Assembly: GCA_032622095.1 (NCBI GenBank)
Contig: CP136067.1
Span: 58,571,899 to 58,635,898 of the forward strand
DNA length: 64,000 bases
Direction: 5' to 3'
Source of the DNA: Siphonodentalium dalli
Lineage: Eukaryota; Mollusca; Scaphopoda; Gadilida; Siphonodentaliidae
Shown here in pieces: positions 57,139 to 64,000 of this stretch; positions within the stretch are counted from its first letter, which is position 1, and every line of letters starts with the position of its first letter. A program made the position numbers and the translations under genes. The notes under the pieces were generated by a model. The model worked only from the letters and a program-made list of their open reading frames with translations. It did no database searches and was not told the origin of the DNA.

Positions 57139-58346
57139 GTATGTTGTCGTGGGTGCAGTACGCTGTCCGATCGGGCGCGGACATACATTAATGGCTGACC
57201 CGTGTGTACACGCCTCGGTGTGTGCACGTCAAAGAACGCTACTGGAGTCGCCACAGGTTTATAAAGTTATTCGGCCGTGGCAGTACCTGGACCAGTGCGT
57301 CTGAAACCAGAATTTGTTCTTGCACTGTAATATCTACATACAGACATATACAGATATTTGGGTAGAATGGTTAAACATATAAATTTGAATTGTGTCTGGA
57401 TAAAATGATTTTACCGTAGATATGTCAACATTTTCTATGGAAACCGCACGCCACGTCGAAATCTGCTCATGGTTTAAATCTATGACGGCACGACCTGATT
57501 CTCAGATACAACATTGAGACATTCTTCTTAGTTTAAAAATATTTATTTGCCGACCACTTATATAACAGAGACGTGGTTTAATAGATAATGACATAAATAT
57601 ATACTCTGGCTACGCCATTATAGAGATCATGTTCCATCAGTTCAAAACCTGGGAACTTTTTGAAGTTCTGACGTAGGTTCTGACTAGCTATTTCTGTCAT
57701 GAATACCTATACAGTACAGGTATATACCACTGTATAGCAAATGAACATATCATTAAACGACGCATGTATGAAGCTGGAAAACAGTGTTACATATGATGTA
57801 CTGTTTGTACGCATAAGGCCTAAGTCAACAATTTAATAAATCAGCGTCGCCAACATTAACATGGAACTATATATTCATCGTGATATTATTCTGGAGAACA
57901 CTATTTTCGCCGAATTTGAGACAACATAACTACATGAGTTGCTCATTTGTCTCGACGTGATTGTATATTAAATCTCAAAGAAAAATTACTACATAATTAC
58001 TACATTATATTGCTACAAATTAGACTATATTCCTTTACGGAAGAAGTTACGAAATCTGATTTAAAAAAACGTTTTGGAACAGTCGATTCCGTCGCGAGTG
58101 AAATTGCAACTTCGATATTGATTTCGGTGGGTATCCAGATACCTTAAAAGGCACATGTATGTGAAAATGTGGTACGACCAAATGTTTATTAATGGCCCTA
58201 TTTGGAACAATTGATATAGTATTCATACTACCGAGAACATGCATGATGGCTTTTATCCAAAATGTAATGTTTTCATTTGGGAGATAGATTTTAAAATGTT
58301 CCAATAGTGGTGTCTTTAAATTTCTCATTTCTCTGGTTGTTTTCAG
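57139..58346. other. Upstream region and probable 5' UTR intron of the Kelch gene
   Basis: The acceptor TTGTTTTCAG ends at 58,346, two bases before the ATG, implying an untranslated first exon somewhere upstream. I could not place that exon or the promoter. Confidence 0.4.
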
Positions 58347-58348
58347 TC

Positions 58349-59381
58349 ATGGATACGACTTATTCGTCCATCATGGCCGAAGGCTTGCAGAGGATGCAAA
58401 GAAATCGCACTCTCACGGATGTGGTCATAAAGGTCAATGACATAGAATATCCTTGTCACAAGACTGTCCTCGCTGCAATGTCACCTTTCTTCGAAACCAT
58501 GTTCATGACAGACATGCGTGAATCACAAGAGAACGTCGTTAATCTCGAGTTTAAGGACATACATGCATTCGAGAACATTCTGGAGTACATCTATACTGGA
58601 CACGTTAAGGTTGATGGTAACACTGTCATTGAGATGTTGAATGCAGCTCGCATGATGCAGTTAGACGGCCTATTCAGGGACTGTGAATCCAGTATCGAAA
58701 AATTCGTGAAGAACGAGAACTCTGTCCAGATTTGGAAGACTGCTGTCCTTCACGACCTTGACCAGACAGCATTAAGAGTCCGCAATGTTATACTTCGTGA
58801 TTTCATAACAGTTTCCAAGACAACAGGATATTTTGAAGTCATGACTGCACACGATTTGTTGTCATTTGTTCAAGATAGTAACCTTAATGTCGACGACGAA
58901 GATGACTCCGCAAAAGCAGTGTTGAGATGGGTGGAATATTCAATAGAGGACAGATCCGATTATTTGTGTGATTTCATCAAACTTTTCCGATTTGAACTTC
59001 TGTCTGAATCATTGCGAAAGGATATGGAAAATATTCACATTAAGCACTGCGAAAACTGTCAGAAAATTGCGGGATCCGCTTGTGAGAAAGACTATGTTGA
59101 CCACAATATAACTACATCTGCCCAAAGATGTGACGACGGACTTTTTGTGTTCGGAGGTGAGAATATTTTATTGGGAGACCTATTTCCGGTGTATTGCTTC
59201 AGCTTAAAAAGCAGGAAATGGTTCGTCTTGAGACCAATTGAGCACAGCATGGGTATCGGAACTGCAATATGTCTAGTTGATACAACTGTCTACATATCTG
59301 GTGGTGCGAATCGCCCGACAGAGCTGATGGCGTACTCGACTGACGAGGATGCATGGAAGTCATGCCGCAAAATGAATGAAG
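58349..59381 (+). CDS. Kelch-like (KLHL) BTB-BACK-Kelch protein, coding exon 1 of 2
   Basis: 344 codons + 1 base, starting at the ATG just after a TTTTCAG acceptor. It ends GAAG|GTCAGT and joins 61,011 to give 564 aa. Residues ~14-120 are a BTB domain (TLTDVVIKV, CHKTVLAAMSPFFETMF, YIYTGHVKV). Residues ~125-235 are a BACK domain (DCESSIEKFV, DLLSFVQDSNLNVDDEDDSA, AVLRWVEYSIEDR). Kelch repeats begin near 265 (LFVFGGEN, VYISGGANRPTELMAYSTDE). Such proteins are substrate adaptors of Cullin-3 ubiquitin ligases; the BTB binds CUL3 and the Kelch propeller binds the substrate (family knowledge). I cannot name the vertebrate orthologue. The frame is intact with no sign of decay. Confidence 0.93.
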
Positions 59382-61010
59382 GTCAGTAAATTATTAGCGA
59401 CAGACATATATACCGATTTTCTAGTCTGCGTTTTGAGAGTTGATGTGAAAAATGTAATAAGACGTTGTTGATAGTTGAACATCTATTAGGCCCTATATAT
59501 TTAAGAAAAACGAATCAGGTTCTCCCATGCAAAACAATATCAAAGACAGGTGCAGCGACAAGGTTGATGGTCTCACGAATGCCACGCAAACCCAAATTAA
59601 ATTGACAACGACGTACGTCGGTGTGCGTTCGTCAACAGTGTTCTTCGGTGCTCCATAGATGCCACATCCCTCATCCGATTATCACTAAACTCCATACCGA
59701 TCTTCGGGGTGACCGGTCTCTGGATGGGAGCCATCAATATTGTGTTTTTAAATGCCACCAGCAGCCCACATCTCACAGTCTGTAGTCCACATTGATTGGA
59801 GAAATGTTTTTTTTTAATTTAAAGGCATGTTTAGAATCACATTTGAACGATATTCGATCAAAAACGTGTCTGCCGGAAGTCATCTTGGATTCTACCCTCT
59901 GAATGATTAAATACTTCGGCACATCTTTACCACCAACATTTTGCATCCGATTGATCCCAAATTCCATACGGATCTTCATGGTGACCCATATATGGGAGAG
60001 CTCAAAATTCGTTCAACATTTCATCGAAAAAACATGACCGTCAGCGGCCATCTATAGGATTTTACATTTGAATCCTTTGGTACATCATGCAGCACACATC
60101 CCTCATCCGATCGTCACCAAACTGAATATGGATCACTAAACTTCATATGGCTCTTCGGTTTTACCTCTGGTATTACTTAAACATTAAAACTTTCGGCATT
60201 CCTTATTGCTCCATGGACTGTAATATAATGTATGAGATTACCCCCATTTCCAAGTTGAGTTACAGTGTCATTGATGCTGGCATTTCCGATCGTTGAAACA
60301 CATGACCGTCAGCAGCCATATGTTGTTGTTGTTGGTATATTCCTCCGTTGTCTTCGGAGAACCCTGTAGAACAGGTAATCTTGAGTTCTATCTGCTACAC
60401 CGTTTCTGGTTGTCCACCTAGCACACTAAACAGTTAATGCAGAAATAGGATGGAAACACAGGATGCAATAAGAACAGATAGGAAAAAGCAGTTTCCTTAT
60501 TAACTACTAATATGTAAAACCTCTGGATTAGTATGTGTACAAGAGTCCAAGCTTCAGTAATTAGAGACATTTTTATATATTGATTTGTAGTGAATTGCAT
60601 ATTAGATTCAAGCATGGATAGCTTCAGACTTTCAGCAAAAGTTAGTTTAAACATAGCTGATATTGATCATCATAGTAACACATTATGGGAGAGTATATTG
60701 TCCATGATTGAATTTCACATTTGATTCCATGGACACAGCCTGCAGTCCACGTTAATTTTTTATTGGAGAAATATTTGAAATGAAAATAGTTGCATCTATA
60801 TACAATACATTCCCTTCACTATAATTTATTGACTTTCCTTATACTTTATCTTCCATGTGCACTGCCTGCTCATCATAATATTATTGCTTCTGTATGTTGA
60901 GCTATAGTGTCATTGACACTTTCATTAAATTCCTCTTCGGTGCCTCTTAAATTGTTAATTTATTTAGTTGATTATCATCTACTGTTCTGATTTGTAAATT
61001 TTGTATGCAG
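59382..61010. other. Intron of the Kelch gene
   Basis: 1,629 bp. It holds three to four diverged repeats of a ~150-280-bp unit with CCTCATCCGATYRTCACYAAACT and ATACGGATCTTC-type phrases (59,660-60,170). No coding exon was recognised. The acceptor TTTTGTATGCAG is good. Confidence 0.7.
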
Positions 61011-61672
61011 GTCGACGAAGTCACTGCCTTGTTATCAGAGCCATATCCAACGAGGAACACGTGATGTACGCCGTTGGTGGTCGTCGAGATAGTGTGTTCC
61101 TACAAACCATAGAGGAGTACGACCCGAAAGTAGATGATTGGGAAAGTATTGGCTCTTTGGCCACAGCCACGGCCCATGCTGCAATAAGTGTCAGCGGGCA
61201 CAATATACTAGTATATGGAGGACTTACAACAGGGTTCACACCTTTAGACTCGATACAAAGCTTCAATCTGCACACGAACTCTTGCACGATAATAAGGCGG
61301 TTCCCGCATGCGATTGGGAGCGTCAAGCTGGTGGAGGATAACATTTTGTCTATAATTTACCTTGTTGATAATATCGGGGATGTGTATGAATACACGATGT
61401 GTGGTAACCCTACGAAAATAGGGCGTATCTCTGGTTTTCCGAGAGAGAAATTCGGCTTCTACACCACAAGGCGTCGGCTATTCGTAGTAGGCGGAAATGT
61501 CGACATGGATACCAAGACCGACATAATTCAATATGACATTGATACGGGAAAGACGGTGGTTTTAGACGACACGCTGCCTCTTTCTCTAGAGGGATTCGAC
61601 TGTTTGTATATGGCGGTTAGCAGGAAACACTTGACTAATATTTTGTCTGCGGAGCTTGTGAGGAGATTTTGA
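61011..61672 (+). CDS. Kelch-like (KLHL) protein, final coding exon
   Basis: Two bases + 219 codons + TGA. The junction restores MNEGRRSHC, the usual M..GR..H step between Kelch blades. It continues the propeller: VMYAVGGRRDSVFLQTIEEY, DPKVDDWESIGSL, ILVYGGLTTG, LFVVGGNVDMDTKTDIIQYD, with GG doublets and the spaced Y and W. The ends are degenerate, giving about five to six blades. AATAAA follows at 61,743-61,748. With the first exon, the size (564 aa) is normal for KLHL proteins. Confidence 0.93.
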
Positions 61673-61742
61673 GGCCGATTTATCTGTTACGGTTATATCG
61701 ATACGAGGTCGCAATTCCCTCAATATACCTTGATTACTAACA

Positions 61743-61748
61743 AATAAA
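61743..61748 (+). terminator. Polyadenylation signal of the Kelch gene
   Basis: AATAAA, 71 bp after the stop codon; the only such hexamer close downstream. Confidence 0.6.
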
Positions 61749-61902
61749 TTATGATGGAACTTAGTGGTTTTTCCTTTTTCAGTGCGAAAATCCGATGGCA
61801 GCCTTTGGGGAGAACTACTCTCAAGTTTATGTTAGCTGACCTGACACGCGGTCTGGGTCGGGCTTCCTGAAATTTGGAGAAAAAAAACCCTGTGCCAAAT
61901 TG

Positions 61903-61971
61903 AATGCATTCTCTTATATATATATATGCGAATTTCCCATGGGGAACCTCACATATATAAGAGAATGCATT
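61903..61971. repeat. Small hairpin, copy 1
   Basis: AATGCATTCTCTTATATA pairs with TATATAAGAGAATGCATT around a ~33-nt loop containing CCCATGGGG. Confidence 0.85.
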
Positions 61972-62008
61972 GATCTAGAACAATATTTACCTTGATCATG
62001 TAATGCAG

Positions 62009-62066
62009 TGCATTCTCTTATATAAGCAAGGCTCCCTTTGGGAGTCTCATATATAAAAGAATGCAC
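62009..62066. repeat. Small hairpin, copy 2
   Basis: GTGCATTCTCTTATATA pairs with TATATAAAAGAATGCAC. The loop contains CTCCCTTTGGGAG. Related to the hairpin 38 bp upstream. Confidence 0.85.
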
Positions 62067-62505
62067 CGGCACATGATCTTTAATGCTGCACCAGCACAGC
62101 TGCCGTCATGAAAGGGTTAAACAGACTTCTTCCACACATCCATGCAGGCTACATTAAATTGCCTCGATCGGTACCAACTGACCCCGTACTCGGTGTAGAA
62201 AGTAAAATGCTACTGCCAAAAGGGGTCAAATCAGCTAGCTCCGTAGCTAGCTATGTGCTTGAAACGCTGCTATCATGATATATCTGTACAACTTAATGTA
62301 CAGGGTTCAAATTTCTTAGCATGTTGGTCAGTTTAACGCTATATACATGTGAGTGCGTTTTTCTGTCAGTAAATGGTATGTATATAGTATGTATATGCTC
62401 ACCGATGATATGGATTATATAGATAAAGTTGAAGATAGATAAATATCGTTATCTCCCAGACGGCGATATAGAATTTTAAAATCCTCGTGAATTCTGTAGA
62501 AATAA
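62067..62505. other. Unassigned spacer
   Basis: Short AGCTAGCT-type inverted motifs near 62,232-62,250. No exon or repeat relative was recognised. Confidence 0.35.
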
Positions 62506-62937
62506 AGGTACTCAATCCGATTCGATGGTCCCCATATCTCCAGATTACAACAACAACATTTTTTGAAATGCCCCTTCAGTTATCAGAATCGATTAACTGC
62601 CTATATATAATGATAATCACAGTCAATTATGGTATACAATTGTTATTTATGAACATTTTGTTCAACGAAATTTGGCCGGATTGTCAAATATGTAACACCA
62701 AAGCCACTTGATTTTAGAGTTGTCCATCATCATTCGCAATTTGGACTGAGATCGTCGGCTTGACGAATATTTGCTAGGCCGCCAAAAATTACATATCTCG
62801 GTAAATAACAAATTTCAATCGATATATGATCACTCTGTGCTTTGATGGGTGGATTCCTGTACTCGAATCAAATATTTTGTTTACCCCCGAAGCCAAAGAA
62901 ATAGTAACTTGGGAGAGTAAATTCGGATCACGCATCT
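62506..62937. mobile_element. TTAA-type MITE, complete copy
   Basis: 432 bp, from AGGTACTCAATCCGATTC to TTCGGATCACGCATCT. TTAA follows at 62,938-62,941; the left target is ATAA (62,502-62,505). The interior matches the 19.9 and 32.7 kb copies in reverse orientation. Confidence 0.8.
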
Positions 62938-62941
62938 TTAA

Positions 62942-64000
62942 TATTACTTTCATTATTATATATATCACGATAAAATTGTCCTGAGTTGAAATTCAATATG
63001 CTTGTGGGGAAATCAACAGATTTATATTAATATTGGTTCAATAAATCTCTGCGGTGGGCAGTGAAGTCAGACTGAGTGAGTGGACAGAGATCAGCTTTAG
63101 TTGATACTAAAAACTATCTCATTCGTGACTGAGACAAATGTTTATTTTCGCTCACGACAAGTCTGTCTTTGTCACTCGTGAGATAATTGTCGGTATCCAC
63201 TCAAAAACACCAGATATCCTCTATATATTAAGCTTTTTCGCTGATATACATACGTTCGTTCTCAGTACCGTCGTTAAATGTACCGTTGTGCGCAAATGTT
63301 GGTACTGACTATGGACCTACTGCAACACACTAACAGTTGCCCACTATATTATCCCTGACTAGAACTCAGTGAATCATTGTATCTCGACGTTTGAAACAGT
63401 GTTTATATGTTGTTCCAGTATATTGTTAATGATGATAGCCTTTCAACGGAGTCATTTTGTTTATGGCTTTCGTGATATTCCCGTTATACTTTTCCACTGA
63501 AAAATTACCAGATATATCGTCATCGGCCGCGCCCACGACATCATAACGTAAAAAAGCGGCGGTGAAGACGTTAAATATTTATCAGTTCTAACCAAATATA
63601 TCTAATTGTGAAACGGTATTACCCCTATAGCATTACACATTGTTTCACGTATACTGCTATTTTTCGTTGGTTGAGTGATTATCGTAGCAGATGGAAAGCA
63701 AAATGTATGCGCCACCACGATAACAATAGCTAGGATTTCAACGGCGGAAATACGTGAATTTGTTAATACTTTCATTATCGGGTGCCATTTTGGTGGTCAT
63801 TTTGAACGAGTATTAATTTTCTACGTGACGTCAGTTCGTCTCGGCCACCATATTGTCAGCCATCTTAAATTGTGTTTGCAGTTTTCGGCTCAATAGCACA
63901 ATCTCTTATATTAAATATTTGGTTATCTACTGATTGATGTTTCTAAGTTTTGAACAAAAGATGAAAAGTTGAAACATCTGTTTTGAACAATTTTGAATAC
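62942..64000. other. Unassigned stretch to window end
   Basis: An imperfect inverted pair (TATCTCATTCGTGACTGAGA near 63,114 and TCACTCGTGAGATA near 63,173) and ATTTTGGTGGTCATTTTGAA / GCCATCTTAAA phrases (63,785-63,870) related to the palindrome repeats. No exon was recognised. Confidence 0.4.

Overview
This window looks like animal nuclear DNA, most likely from a marine invertebrate with a repeat-rich genome. The evidence is spliced genes with GT-AG introns, phase-1 EGF-like exons, a BTB-BACK-Kelch gene, 5'-truncated non-LTR retrotransposons, Helitron-like ends and many TIR/MITE elements. A mollusc or other lophotrochozoan is my guess from the general style of the repeats; nothing seen proves the phylum. 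I found no bacterial operon, CRISPR array, tRNA or rRNA gene.

Host genes. (1) Minus strand, about 30.8 kb down to 19.1 kb or beyond: a secreted or membrane MEGF/SREC-like gene. It has a signal-peptide exon (30,707-30,773) and three symmetrical phase-1 EGF-like exons (25,343-25,477; 20,478-20,606; 19,137-19,271). A possible alternative transmembrane terminal exon lies at 22,729-22,949. (2) Plus strand, 58,349-61,672: an intact two-coding-exon KLHL-type gene of 564 aa, the best-supported gene here. (3) Weaker exon candidates: a 144-bp phase-1 minus-strand exon at 38.9 kb, a terminal exon at 53.1 kb, a duplicated terminal exon at 53.9 and 55.3 kb, and single candidates near 50.6 and 57.0 kb.

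Repeats by region. 0-1.4 kb: two Helitron-like elements abutting head to tail. 1.4-8.7 kb: E-box duplication, ~300-bp satellite, TIR MITE, 157-bp and ~200-bp tandem repeats. 8.7-10.05 kb and 21.3-22.5 kb: a pair of Mutator-like elements in opposite orientation, each with a 9-bp target duplication. 12.7-15.6 kb: LINE 3' end, inverted Helitron-like element, 83-bp satellite. 16-18 kb: a single arm of the repeat family that forms the palindrome at 43.6-48 kb. 19.9-33.1 kb: the EGF gene, its introns carrying TTAA, TTA and other TIR elements and an antisense LINE. 31-39 kb: duplicated 0.9-kb unit, Helitron-like element and a cluster of five long hairpins. 39.7-48 kb: two adjacent giant inverted repeats of about 3.9 and 4.4 kb. 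48.7-55.7 kb: more TIR elements, three palindromic MITEs (one split by a TTAA element) and the orphan terminal exons. 61.9-63 kb: small hairpins and another TTAA element.

Overall, two recognisable genes sit in DNA dominated by non-autonomous mobile elements and tandem arrays that repeatedly insert into one another. The strongest unexplained structure is the back-to-back palindrome pair at 39.7-48 kb. All homology calls are by eye from translated sequence and motifs; no database search was run.
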